In this document: positions 5,158 through 12,701 of the stretch, piece by piece | Layout: the number at the start of each line of letters is the position of its first letter | Numbering within the stretch: position 1 is the stretch's first letter | Virus record (IMG/VR): IMGVR_UViG_3300033148_002840 | Coordinates: 1-54,369 of that record | Source: a virus | Reading direction: 5' to 3' (one strand) | Length of the DNA stretch: 54,369 nt | Notes under the pieces: generated by a model | Databases searched by the model: none | What the model was told of the DNA's origin: nothing | The model's input: the letters and a program-made list of their open reading frames with translations, nothing else | Translations under genes and position numbers: made by a program

Positions 5158-7537
5158 CTGTACGAAATGCGATCTACACAAAGGTGCCCACACCCCCTGT
5201 CTTTGGGGTCGTGGTGATCCCGGTGGTGTCATCATCTTCGGACAAAATCCCGGTGCCGTTGAGGACCGCGAGGGCAGCGTTTTCATTGGGCGGTCTGGTA
5301 AGCTTCTCGATATGTATCTAAAGGTGTCGAGGCTTGATAAGCATCCCGTCTATATCTCGAATGTCGTGAAGTGTTTGACGCCTGAAAATCGGCCGCCATC
5401 TGGCGCTGAGTGCAAAGCTTGTCGGGAGTATGGGGCCGAAGAAATCGAGCAGTGTAAGCCGCGGGCGATTTTGTGTTTGGGGCGGGTCGCCGCAGAGAGC
5501 ATCCTAGGGAGGAATATCGGGCCACTGTCAGCAGCCAGGGGGCAGCGCTATGATCTAAATGGGGTTCCACTATTGGTTACTTATCATCCCGCGTTTTTGA
5601 TGAGGCCGCAGGGGCGACGACTGGTTGATGAGGTTACTGAGGACTATCGGAGAGTGGAGGCGCTGCTTTCTGGGACGTTGCCGGAGGGAGACGCGGAGAT
5701 TGTTCCAGCGTGGGAAATGGACCCCGTTGAGCTTATGGGTGCGAAATCTCTAGTTGTGGATATTGAGACTACATGCTTAAATCCCCGAGAGGCTGGGGCC
5801 AGTATTTTACTCGTTGGGGTTGCAAACATCAATAAACCACGACGAGTGTTTGGCTTTCTTCCTTATTGTCCTCAACATGCTAAAGATGGAGAACTTTGGG
5901 TTAAGAAGATTCTTGAAGGCGCATATACGATCATCGGCCACAACCTAAAGTTCGACGCCAGTTGGCTGAAGATTCATTGGGGAATTGACCTGTTTAGCAA
6001 GGAATGGTTTGATACCTATTCGGCATGTGGGCTCATCTTTCCAGAGTCGCCGAGCCTCAGTCTCAAGGTAATCGGTCCAACTGTAACCGGAATTCCGTAT
6101 GATGAGACCCTAAAGGACTTTGATCCGGGGGACACAGCGAATCTGGAAAGACTCCTAAGTTACTGTGGCAAAGACGTTTACATCACTGGACTGGTGCACG
6201 ATTGGTGTCAACTGCGGTTGGCTAAGCGGAAGCCACTATTGGATTTCACACAAGAGTTGACGAGAACTGTCGCTAAGATGCAGCTATTGGGGGTGAGGAT
6301 TGACCCCAAGGCATTTGAGTCATTGGCTGTGGCAGTGCATAATAGACTGGATACTGCTGCTGAGGCTCTCGGTAAGATTCCGAATGATTTTGATGTCGGC
6401 CTCAAGCAGAAGAAGGATGGAAGTTGGGGGCTATCGACCAAGAAAACCTATGAGTATATCTTTTCGATACTTGGGCTACCAGTGGTGAAGTTGACGGCGA
6501 AGCGCAAACCATCGCTTGACGATGAGGCGCGTAGTGAACTGGAGGCGCTTGACCCCACGGGGTTTGTTAAACAGTATGGCACTTTTCGGAAGGCACAGAA
6601 GCTACTGGGTACTTATATTTTGGGGATTCAGAAGCATACCACGCTGCCACGATTGTACCCCGAGTTCCATATCGTTAAGGGAGATCGTGGGGGCACCGTA
6701 TCCGGCCGCATTACGGTTACAAAACCCGCCATACAGACTACCCCACGGGATGACCCTGAATTGGCCAAGCGTTTCAAGAATATTTATGTGGCCAGAACGC
6801 CAGGGAACCTGGTGATAAATGCTGACCTTGCGCAGATTGAACTGAGGATAGCTGCTGATCTCGCGAACGATGAAGCGATGCTTGCAATCTTTCGGAATGG
6901 GAGAGACCCCCATAAAGAGGCCGCGGCAAAGCTCTTTGGGGTTTCCTTCGATGAAGTTACAGATGGAATGCGGCAACGAGGAAAAACCGCCAACTTTCAG
7001 ATCATTTATGGGTGCTCTGCGTATGGGCTACAAACGGAATTGGCTAAGGCGGGCATTGTAGAATCTGTGCCATCTTGCCAAGATATCATTGACCGATGGT
7101 ATGCGGAATTTCCTGACATTAAAGCGTGGCAGGAAGAGTGGTTAGCTCGAGCGAGAGTAACTAAGCGCGTAACGACACCGCTAAAGCGCGTGCGAACCGT
7201 ACCTAATATCGCAGCGCATGGGCCTGCCGGTAGACACGAGGAACGAGAGGCGTTGAACTTTCCGATTCAGGGCGGGGCGACAGAGGTTTCGAACGTGGGA
7301 CTCATCTTAGTTGAACAGATGCCGAAAGAACCCCATGAACTTTCTCCTATGTTCGTGGTGTACGATTCGATCGTGTTTGATGTAGGGAGTGCTGACGAAG
7401 AAAGGGCTACCCTACTTGCATCTGGAATTGAGACACTTTTCTCTAGAGATGTTCCCCAGTATCTCACGGATAAGTTCGGTTGGAAACTAAAGGCCCCTAT
7501 CGTAATGGACGTTGAGATCGGAGACTGTTGGGCGTAG
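5144..7537 (+). CDS. polA: Uracil-DNA glycosylase / family A DNA polymerase fusion
   Basis: 797 aa. Residues 1-190 are a family 4-type uracil-DNA glycosylase, with an N-terminal CTKC pair and further Cys for an Fe-S cluster, GQNPGAVED, and TYHPAFLMRP as the His motif. Residues about 200-385 are a 3'-5' exonuclease (VVDIETT, GHNLKFD, YCGKD). The rest is a DNA polymerase I palm. Motif A is DLAQIELRIAA. Motif B is RGKTANFQIIYG, with Phe at the dideoxy-discrimination site. Motif C is VVYDSIVF instead of the usual VHDE. It would replicate phage DNA and read or remove uracil in cis. It overlaps the zinc-ribbon gene. Confidence 0.9.
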   Translation: MRNPNCTKCDLHKGAHTPCLWGRGDPGGVIIFGQNPGAVEDREGSVFIGRSGKLLDMYLKVSRLDKHPVYISNVVKCLTPENRPPSGAECKACREYGAEEIEQCKPRAILCLGRVAAESILGRNIGPLSAARGQRYDLNGVPLLVTYHPAFLMRPQGRRLVDEVTEDYRRVEALLSGTLPEGDAEIVPAWEMDPVELMGAKSLVVDIETTCLNPREAGASILLVGVANINKPRRVFGFLPYCPQHAKDGELWVKKILEGAYTIIGHNLKFDASWLKIHWGIDLFSKEWFDTYSACGLIFPESPSLSLKVIGPTVTGIPYDETLKDFDPGDTANLERLLSYCGKDVYITGLVHDWCQLRLAKRKPLLDFTQELTRTVAKMQLLGVRIDPKAFESLAVAVHNRLDTAAEALGKIPNDFDVGLKQKKDGSWGLSTKKTYEYIFSILGLPVVKLTAKRKPSLDDEARSELEALDPTGFVKQYGTFRKAQKLLGTYILGIQKHTTLPRLYPEFHIVKGDRGGTVSGRITVTKPAIQTTPRDDPELAKRFKNIYVARTPGNLVINADLAQIELRIAADLANDEAMLAIFRNGRDPHKEAAAKLFGVSFDEVTDGMRQRGKTANFQIIYGCSAYGLQTELAKAGIVESVPSCQDIIDRWYAEFPDIKAWQEEWLARARVTKRVTTPLKRVRTVPNIAAHGPAGRHEEREALNFPIQGGATEVSNVGLILVEQMPKEPHELSPMFVVYDSIVFDVGSADEERATLLASGIETLFSRDVPQYLTDKFGWKLKAPIVMDVEIGDCWA

Positions 7538-7547
7538 GAGATTAACA

Positions 7548-8087
7548 ATGTCACATGATTTTGGTTGGGCGTTTGAGCAGATGAAAAGGGGGGCGCACGT
7601 TTGTCTCCCTGCTGGTCGTGATAGTGATGAGTATTGGTATATCAAAGGTGGAAAAATATGGGTCCATCAGGACTCTCTCTCCGACGCCCCCCTGGGTTTT
7701 TGCATGGGACCAGTTATAGCGTCAACTAATTGGGAACTATACGAACCCAAACCCAAGGACGTATCACCCCCATTCAACGCTTTGGATGTAGCGCGATTGG
7801 TTGGGGAGGTCCCTACTGATGAGTTGGTGGCGATTCAAGATGCCGCTCGCGGGGAGCTAGCGAAGCGGGAGACCCCCCGCTTTTGCCACAGCTTTACATG
7901 GGCCGTAGGTAAACTGTTTGTTGGGCAGACAGTACAATATGTTAAATGGAATCGTTTAGCTTACGCTTGGTATGTGGCCCGAAACGGGCGGTTGTACCTA
8001 AAAGACAAATACGGTGGGGTAACATTTTGGTATCCTTCTATAGATGAGATGCGGTCCGTTAGCGGTTGGCGGTTATATACCAAGTGA
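7548..8087 (+). CDS. Tandem Tad2-like (DUF2829) protein, possible anti-Thoeris sponge
   Basis: 179 aa, start at the ATG after GTAGGAGATTAACA. Residues 5-68 (FGWAFEQMKRGAHV ... NWELYEP) have the DUF2829 layout: FxxAxxxxxxGxxV, a run of short strands, and a closing W-E/R-L-Y. Residues about 115-178 (FTWAVGKLFVGQTV ... GWRLYT) repeat it. Tad2 proteins of this family bind the gcADPR signals of Thoeris defence. A two-domain version is unusual. The family match is by pattern only, so the function is inference. Confidence 0.5.
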   Translation: MSHDFGWAFEQMKRGAHVCLPAGRDSDEYWYIKGGKIWVHQDSLSDAPLGFCMGPVIASTNWELYEPKPKDVSPPFNALDVARLVGEVPTDELVAIQDAARGELAKRETPRFCHSFTWAVGKLFVGQTVQYVKWNRLAYAWYVARNGRLYLKDKYGGVTFWYPSIDEMRSVSGWRLYTK

Positions 8088-8113
8088 TACCTTAGTGTCT
8101 GGGAGACAATAAT

Positions 8114-8284
8114 ATGGTTCCATTACTGAAAGTGATGATGATACTGTTTGCAGCGATCGCGGGATCGTTAGGTGTTTCAATTTTTCTCTATGACTTGCAC
8201 CCTTTATGGTGGGGATGGGTCATTGCATCCTATGTGGCATCTCTGCTCTTGGGATTTGCCGTAGAGGGCTTAGCATCAAAATGA
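8114..8284 (+). CDS. Two-helix membrane protein, 56 aa (holin-like size)
   Basis: ATG start, weak ribosome-binding site GGGAGACAATAAT. Two hydrophobic helices (LLKVMMILFAAIAGSLGVSIF and WVIASYVASLLLGFAV) are joined by a short polar turn (YDLHPLWWG). Size and topology suit a small holin or a membrane accessory protein. The position among early genes, away from the lysis genes, argues against a main holin role. Confidence 0.6.
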   Translation: MVPLLKVMMILFAAIAGSLGVSIFLYDLHPLWWGWVIASYVASLLLGFAVEGLASK

Positions 8285-8301
8285 CACTAACGATCCAAGG
8301 G

Positions 8302-8330
8302 TTGACAAAGTGGCATCGCGGGCCTAGAAT
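8302..8330 (+). promoter_or_regulatory. Near-consensus sigma70 promoter
   Basis: TTGACA (8302-8307), a 17-base spacer, and TAGAAT (8325-8330). The predicted transcription start, near 8337, is only about six bases before the ATG at 8343, so the message would be effectively leaderless. Confidence 0.75.
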
Positions 8331-8342
8331 TAGGGTGCACGC

Positions 8343-8636
8343 ATGACAACTCCCGACAATAAAAAGTTCGCCGCCTGGGTCCGGGAGCATCGCACGGTTT
8401 CAATGCGGGACGCGGCCTATTTGGGGGACCTGCGGTATGACTCTTGGAGGCATCTGGAGACTGGGAAATGGGTGCCTGTGGCACTCTACACCTTTTATCG
8501 GATTTCGCTGGGGCTGCAACTTCCGATTGCTGTAGTGTTGGCTGCGGCTGTTGAGTGTGGGCTACATAAAATTGGGCGACCACGGTTGTTCGATCAAGAT
8601 GCCCCAGGACTTTTTTCTACTACGGAGGACCTATAA
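8343..8636 (+). CDS. Small HTH-type DNA-binding protein, candidate repressor
   Basis: 97 aa. The N-terminal 65 residues look like a degenerate Cro/XRE-type helix-turn-helix. FAAWVREHR is followed by RDAAYLGDLRYDSWRHLETGKWVP, with TFYRISLGLQLP as the fifth helix. No ribosome-binding site precedes the ATG. The strong promoter directly upstream implies a leaderless message, like the lambda cI mRNA made from PRM. It could be the regulator of the three operators at 50026-50085, but that is untested. Confidence 0.6.
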   Translation: MTTPDNKKFAAWVREHRTVSMRDAAYLGDLRYDSWRHLETGKWVPVALYTFYRISLGLQLPIAVVLAAAVECGLHKIGRPRLFDQDAPGLFSTTEDL

Positions 8637-8959
8637 TGTTTAGTAGCCCGGCTACCTTAGAAACAAGAATCATTCAATGCGAGAAGAACATCATGGCGCT
8701 TATGGAGCATGTGGATACGCTCCGTTTACAAAAGGCCGTTTCTCCAATAGCTGACGACTGGAGAAAACTCATGGTACGTGAGCATAAAAGCGTTTTCATT
8801 GTTCTCACCGGCAGCCCAACAGATTTTAGTGATGAGATTCACGCCATCTTCACAACACAAGAGGTGGCAGACGCTTTTGTGGCTGCTCGCCCAGATGGTT
8901 ATTGCCACGTTGTCGAATGGGCAGTTGATGAGCCCGATATAAACTTTGGCAACCGATAG
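8636..8959 (+). CDS. Hypothetical protein, DUF7336-like C-terminus, 107 aa
   Basis: The start overlaps the upstream stop as TAATG, after CGGAGGACCTATA. The N-terminus is a coiled helix (RIIQCEKNIMALMEHVDTLR). From residue 52 a compact alpha/beta unit runs VFIVLTG...IHAIFTTQEVADAFVAA...VVEWAVDE. This layout is common in small phage proteins of the DUF7336 kind. The end of the gene carries a 14-base sequence repeated 40 bases downstream. Confidence 0.6.
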   Translation: MFSSPATLETRIIQCEKNIMALMEHVDTLRLQKAVSPIADDWRKLMVREHKSVFIVLTGSPTDFSDEIHAIFTTQEVADAFVAARPDGYCHVVEWAVDEPDINFGNR

Positions 8960-8972
8960 GGCAGTTGATGAG
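8919..8972. repeat. 14-bp direct repeat at gene end
   Basis: GGGCAGTTGATGAG occurs at 8919-8932, inside the 3' end of the preceding gene. It occurs again at 8959-8972, at the start of the nuclease gene. The copies are exactly 40 bases apart. Confidence 0.8.
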
Positions 8973-8979
8973 GAGGACA

Positions 8980-9519
8980 ATGGTGACTAAACCACTCATG
9001 ATTCTGGTTGACACCCGAGAGAAGAAGCCACTATCTTTTCCTGGGCTTTATGGCCGCAACGCAAAATCGGTCGCCGTTAAGGCCGCAGATTATGCCTTCG
9101 AGGGTCTAGAAGGAATAGTAGGAATCGAAAGGAAAGTCGGTATCGACGAGCTTGCGGCGTGTGTAACGCGGCGATCTGGGTGGTCCCGACTCGGCAGTCA
9201 ATTAAGGAGACTATGCTGTGAATACTCAATCCCAATCCTCCTCACGGAAGCCAGCGCCTCCGAGATCATGTTCGGAGAGCCAAAAAAGTCCACCCTGTCC
9301 GGGACCGAAATCTTCCGGCGAACCTTGTCCACCTGCCTGCGGTTCGGAGTCACGCCCATCTTTGCGGGGGGGCGCGTCGCAGCAAGTCGCATCGTCATTA
9401 CCATCGGGGACACCATCTGGGACCTCAAAAGGCGCCGTGTTCGAGAGTTCAACGCTATCGTCGCCGCTCGGGACCGTGCGATTGCCGTTATCAATATCGC
9501 CCAGTCGGCTAAAGACTAG
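8980..9519 (+). CDS. ERCC4-type nuclease
   Basis: 179 aa. LMILVDTREK at the N-terminus, DYAFEG and GIERKVGIDEL reproduce the metal-binding D-TRE and ERK core of the ERCC4/XPF nuclease fold. The remaining segment ends in a helical tail. Phage homologues probably cut branched DNA during recombination or packaging. The start may be ATG 8980, GTG 8983 or ATG 8998; the AGGAGG is close to 8980. The last 300 bases overlap the next gene in another frame. Confidence 0.75.
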   Translation: MVTKPLMILVDTREKKPLSFPGLYGRNAKSVAVKAADYAFEGLEGIVGIERKVGIDELAACVTRRSGWSRLGSQLRRLCCEYSIPILLTEASASEIMFGEPKKSTLSGTEIFRRTLSTCLRFGVTPIFAGGRVAASRIVITIGDTIWDLKRRRVREFNAIVAARDRAIAVINIAQSAKD

Positions 9520-10414
9520 ACAAGTGTGCCCGCGAAAGGAGTTCTATCAGTATGGGCTAGAGATTAGCCCACGGGGCATTAAGAAGGGGGCGTCGATTGG
9601 CACCCTAGTGCATACGTTTACGGAGACTGTCCGCGCCATGAAGTCGCATAAGATGGCGTTCGAGTTGGTGGAGCAAGACATTGAGAAGTTACGTAAGCGG
9701 GCGGTAGCAAGCGATTGGGAATCTGATATCTTGACGTATGCTGATGTGACCGCGAAGACTCGCGCTATGATACACGCCTATGCCGAGTTCTACGGTGAGG
9801 ACGATGAGTGGAATTGCCCGGACGTTGAGAGTTGGATTCAGGTGCCCAACTGGCCATGCGAGGGGATTAGATTTAATGGTCGGTTGGATGCGATGGCGGA
9901 AATTGAGCGGCGGGGGCTTGCACTAACTGAAACGAAGACGGGTACGCGGCTTGATCCCAATAGGTGGTCGCTAACTCCGTTTGAGGTCGCTGCCGTTATG
10001 TACGCTTATGCGTACAGAAAGATGTTCGGGAAGGCGCCATTTGGGGTCCTATGGGATTGGGTACGGACACCGAGTCTTCGCGTCAAGGCGGATGAAGGGA
10101 TTAACGAGTTTTCAGCGAGACTTCAGGCGGACATGTTGAAGCGGCCACTTGAGTACTTTTCGAGAGAGATCGTCCCCTTTGGGCCGAATGATATTGAACT
10201 TGGGGAGCGAGAGCAGCGACGAGACGCGCTAGACTTATTGGATGATTACTTGTACTGCTGTGAGTACGGTTTCGATATTAGAATATTCCGTCGTCGGTCT
10301 GAGAACTGCCTGCGATATGGGGCCTGCGAGTACCGACAGTTGTGCACGCAACCGATTACGCCTGAAATGCTAGATGAGTTTGATAAGAAGGAGAGGTATC
10401 ATGGCAAGCGTTAG
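9218..10414 (+). CDS. Cas4/RecB-like PD-(D/E)XK nuclease with Fe-S cysteines
   Basis: 398 aa from a GTG preceded by AAGGAGA. SPSRLKTRQVCPRKEFYQYG starts the nuclease domain at about residue 94. FNGRLDAMAEI and LTETKTG are the D and ExK motifs. Cys104 with Cys364, Cys370 and Cys376 make the four-Cys 4Fe-4S pattern of Cas4 and AddB nucleases. The first 93 residues are Ser/Pro-rich and are overprinted on the ERCC4 gene. A later start such as a GTG near residue 73 cannot be excluded. Likely role: DNA end processing with Sak4. Confidence 0.8.
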   Translation: MNTQSQSSSRKPAPPRSCSESQKSPPCPGPKSSGEPCPPACGSESRPSLRGGASQQVASSLPSGTPSGTSKGAVFESSTLSSPLGTVRLPLSISPSRLKTRQVCPRKEFYQYGLEISPRGIKKGASIGTLVHTFTETVRAMKSHKMAFELVEQDIEKLRKRAVASDWESDILTYADVTAKTRAMIHAYAEFYGEDDEWNCPDVESWIQVPNWPCEGIRFNGRLDAMAEIERRGLALTETKTGTRLDPNRWSLTPFEVAAVMYAYAYRKMFGKAPFGVLWDWVRTPSLRVKADEGINEFSARLQADMLKRPLEYFSREIVPFGPNDIELGEREQRRDALDLLDDYLYCCEYGFDIRIFRRRSENCLRYGACEYRQLCTQPITPEMLDEFDKKERYHGKR

Positions 10415-10715
10415 CCCTTACAAGCTCGTGAACCCTACAAGCCCCGTTAATCACTTCGTGTGTAAGTTGTGCGGTGAATATTGGGCCGGGCGTCTTGAGG
10501 AAACCCCGCCGACACAATGTAAAAGCTGCGGGGGGTCAATAGACGAAGTGCGTGATGTAGCAGGTTGGATTAAGTTTTGCAAGAAACGGATAGCGATCGC
10601 CCACGAAAAGGCCGCGGTGTTTGATTCATGGCCAAAAACGCATCCTGACCCTAGGTCTTTTTGGGTTGGATATGCGGCGGCATTAGAGGATGTGCTTATC
10701 ACATGTGAGGAGTAA
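10401..10715 (+). CDS. Zinc-ribbon protein, 104 aa
   Basis: The ATG after AAGGAGAGGTATC overlaps the nuclease end. CKLCG...CKSCGG forms a zinc ribbon at residues 21-43, and the C-terminal half is helical (VAGWIKFCKKRIAIAHEKAAVF). It lies among recombination genes but shows no catalytic motif. Confidence 0.65.
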   Translation: MASVSPYKLVNPTSPVNHFVCKLCGEYWAGRLEETPPTQCKSCGGSIDEVRDVAGWIKFCKKRIAIAHEKAAVFDSWPKTHPDPRSFWVGYAAALEDVLITCEE

Positions 10716-10719
10716 TTTC

Positions 10720-11187
10720 ATGGCAAGTAGCGTCGATAAAAATTATCCACTGTTTCCTGGAGATTTTGAAGAGAACGACCGAATAATGCTTATGGCGGTA
10801 TATAATATACGCCCGAAGATACACCCCTCCGATGACCACTTACCCCACCAGGAGGCGTTAAGGATCATCTCCAAACTTCTACGATTAAACACGATAGGCT
10901 TTCACCCCAATGGAGCCCCCTACCTTACTGGACGTGGCCATGCAGTTTTGAATGCCTTGCTTCACAACGGCCAAACCGAAGGGGAGATTAAATGCCCACC
11001 AATGCCTACGATGAAGTTCTCCCCAGAAGATATTCGCCAATGCCATGAGATCATCGCGAAATATATAGCCAATGAGCTATTTGGTTGGCCAAGCATTACT
11101 TATCAATGTTCGGGGGCAGGGGTTGGTGCGACAGTTGACCAAACCCTTCAAGAGTTATATGCGGCGTGTCGAAAAGGACCTTGCTAA
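10720..11187 (+). CDS. Hypothetical protein, 155 aa
   Basis: The start follows GAGGAGTAATTTC. The first 90 residues are helical with a winged-helix feel (DRIMLMAVYNIR...ALRIISKLLRLNTIGF...YLTGRGHAVLNALL). The pattern partly matches the product of 11187-11399 (LFRLKLVEYG...LTELGKLAL). The second half has scattered Cys and Pro. Possibly a DNA-binding protein. Confidence 0.6.
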   Translation: MASSVDKNYPLFPGDFEENDRIMLMAVYNIRPKIHPSDDHLPHQEALRIISKLLRLNTIGFHPNGAPYLTGRGHAVLNALLHNGQTEGEIKCPPMPTMKFSPEDIRQCHEIIAKYIANELFGWPSITYQCSGAGVGATVDQTLQELYAACRKGPC

Positions 11188-11399
11188 TGTCTCCAGACCT
11201 AAATGATCTCGACTGGAATATACTCACCGCGACCAACGACGAGAATCATCCTGCGGTCCGGGCGGACGAGACAAAGGCGATGATCTCTATCGGGAAGTTG
11301 TTTAGACTAAAGCTAGTTGAATATGGAATCAAGGGTAATTTGTTGCCGACTGAACTAGGAAAGCTCGCGTTAGCTGAAAAGGAGACCTTAGATGCCTAA
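11187..11399 (+). CDS. Small winged-helix-like protein, 70 aa
   Basis: TAATG overlap with the upstream gene. The layout is a helix (LDWNILTATND), a helix (KAMISIGKLFRLKLVEYG) and a beta-turn ending in LTELGKLAL. This resembles the C-terminal wing segments often seen in small phage regulators. The resemblance to the upstream neighbour suggests an old duplication. Confidence 0.55.
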   Translation: MSPDLNDLDWNILTATNDENHPAVRADETKAMISIGKLFRLKLVEYGIKGNLLPTELGKLALAEKETLDA

Positions 11400-12255
11400 G
11401 TTTACGGTTGATAGCCGAACCGTCGTGACCGCGGATACCACTAAGAAGAAGCTCGGCGATGTCTTCGAGACTTATAGCCCTAAACAGGCCAAAGTACAGG
11501 ACATCACTGCACTGGTGCATGGTGAGAGCGGCGTGGGTAAGACCGCATTTCTGTCTGGGTTTCCAAACCCGATCTTCATTTTCACGGAAGATAGCGGGCA
11601 GTTTATGGAGTGCCGACGAACGCTGGTCTACGCCTGGAAGGATTTCTGTAAAACTATTGTAACCTTGGAGAGATTGAAGTCTACCTTCAAGGATGAGGAC
11701 CCCCCACCCACGCTTATCATTGACACCGTGGACCAGCTCTATACCATGTGTGAGAATCACGTCTGCGAAGTGCGTGGTATGGAGTATCCATCAGATGCTA
11801 CCAGCGGGGCAGGTTGGGCGTACGTTGGTAATGAGTTTGCTCAGTGGTTCCGACGCGCCCGCGCACTCTTTGGCGGCGTTTGGATGACTACACATACCAC
11901 GGAACTTTATACGATAGATGCAGGCTTCGATGAGCGAAAGGGAAAAAAGGTTCCCGAGATGGGGAAGCGCGCATGGCGGGTTATTCGTCCACACCTCGCC
12001 GTAACAATCTTCCTCGATGCTGTGCGGATGCAGAACAAAGATGGCAAGCTGCATAATGCGCGGGTGGCTAAGATAAGCGTTGATCCGCACCACGCGGCAA
12101 AGAAGCGGCATGGGCTTAATCTCCCGGACCAGGTGTTGTGTCCTGATCCCAATGCCGGACACAATCCGGCAGGCCCCTTCTTAGATGCGTTTAAGCAAGC
12201 CCTCATTAAGGGCGAAACCATAACCCCCAGTACAGGAGGCCAATCAAATGGCTGA
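11392..12255 (+). CDS. Sak4-like RecA-fold recombination ATPase
   Basis: 287 aa. Walker A GESGVGKTAF is at residues 44-53. Walker B TLIIDTVDQL lies near 107, then a conserved sensor stretch MTTHTTELY. The length and single RecA core fit the phage ATP-binding proteins of the Sak4 group, which promote single-strand annealing with a phage SSB. The gene directly after it encodes a DUF669-like SSB, the usual partner arrangement. The start ATG follows AAGGAGACCTTAG. Confidence 0.8.
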   Translation: MPKFTVDSRTVVTADTTKKKLGDVFETYSPKQAKVQDITALVHGESGVGKTAFLSGFPNPIFIFTEDSGQFMECRRTLVYAWKDFCKTIVTLERLKSTFKDEDPPPTLIIDTVDQLYTMCENHVCEVRGMEYPSDATSGAGWAYVGNEFAQWFRRARALFGGVWMTTHTTELYTIDAGFDERKGKKVPEMGKRAWRVIRPHLAVTIFLDAVRMQNKDGKLHNARVAKISVDPHHAAKKRHGLNLPDQVLCPDPNAGHNPAGPFLDAFKQALIKGETITPSTGGQSNG

Positions 12256-12694
12256 GAACGAGGAGTTGGTAAGTCAACTATTGGATGAGCAGGACGAAAA
12301 GGATTTCGCAGTAGCGGGGTCTGGTATCCCCCTCGATGTGGGGGACCATACCGTAGATGTTGTGGCCCTTGAGGGTAAGACCACAGAAAAGGCGAAGGTT
12401 GTCACCCTCAGTATTGAAACCGTTGATGACGTGGGGCCGACGGGCGCTCCCATCAAGTTCACTTGTGATTATTGGATCGTGAACGAGGCTGGTCAGCGCC
12501 GGGACATTGAACTGGGCAGGCTTCGTAAGGAACTCGGTATTATGATGCGGGGTGCCGATTTAGACCCCACTGGACTGAGCGGGAATGATCGTTTGGCGGC
12601 CGTTCAGAGTGCGTTGCCCCTTCGAGTTGCCTTCAATGTGAAGCAATCCGGCGAGTTCAAAAACTGGAAGATCGTCAGAGTAGTCAGCGGTTAG
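12248..12694 (+). CDS. DUF669-like single-strand DNA-binding protein
   Basis: 148 aa. An acidic N-terminus leads into a beta-rich core (IPLDVGDHTVDVVALE, VVTLSIETVDD, IKFTCDYWIV) and a helical segment (LGRLRKELGIMM). The C-terminal strand is LPLRVAFNVKQSGEFKNWKIVRV. The layout resembles DUF669 proteins, which act as phage single-strand binding proteins next to Sak4-type recombinases. A second DUF669-like unit lies at 17586-18002. Confidence 0.65.
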   Translation: MAENEELVSQLLDEQDEKDFAVAGSGIPLDVGDHTVDVVALEGKTTEKAKVVTLSIETVDDVGPTGAPIKFTCDYWIVNEAGQRRDIELGRLRKELGIMMRGADLDPTGLSGNDRLAAVQSALPLRVAFNVKQSGEFKNWKIVRVVSG

Positions 12695-12701
12695 GACCAC
12701 T

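Noticed and set aside
5283-7554. Minus-strand frames inside the polymerase gene
   Set aside because: Shadows of a clearly functional plus-strand gene, with low-complexity Ser/Arg-rich products.
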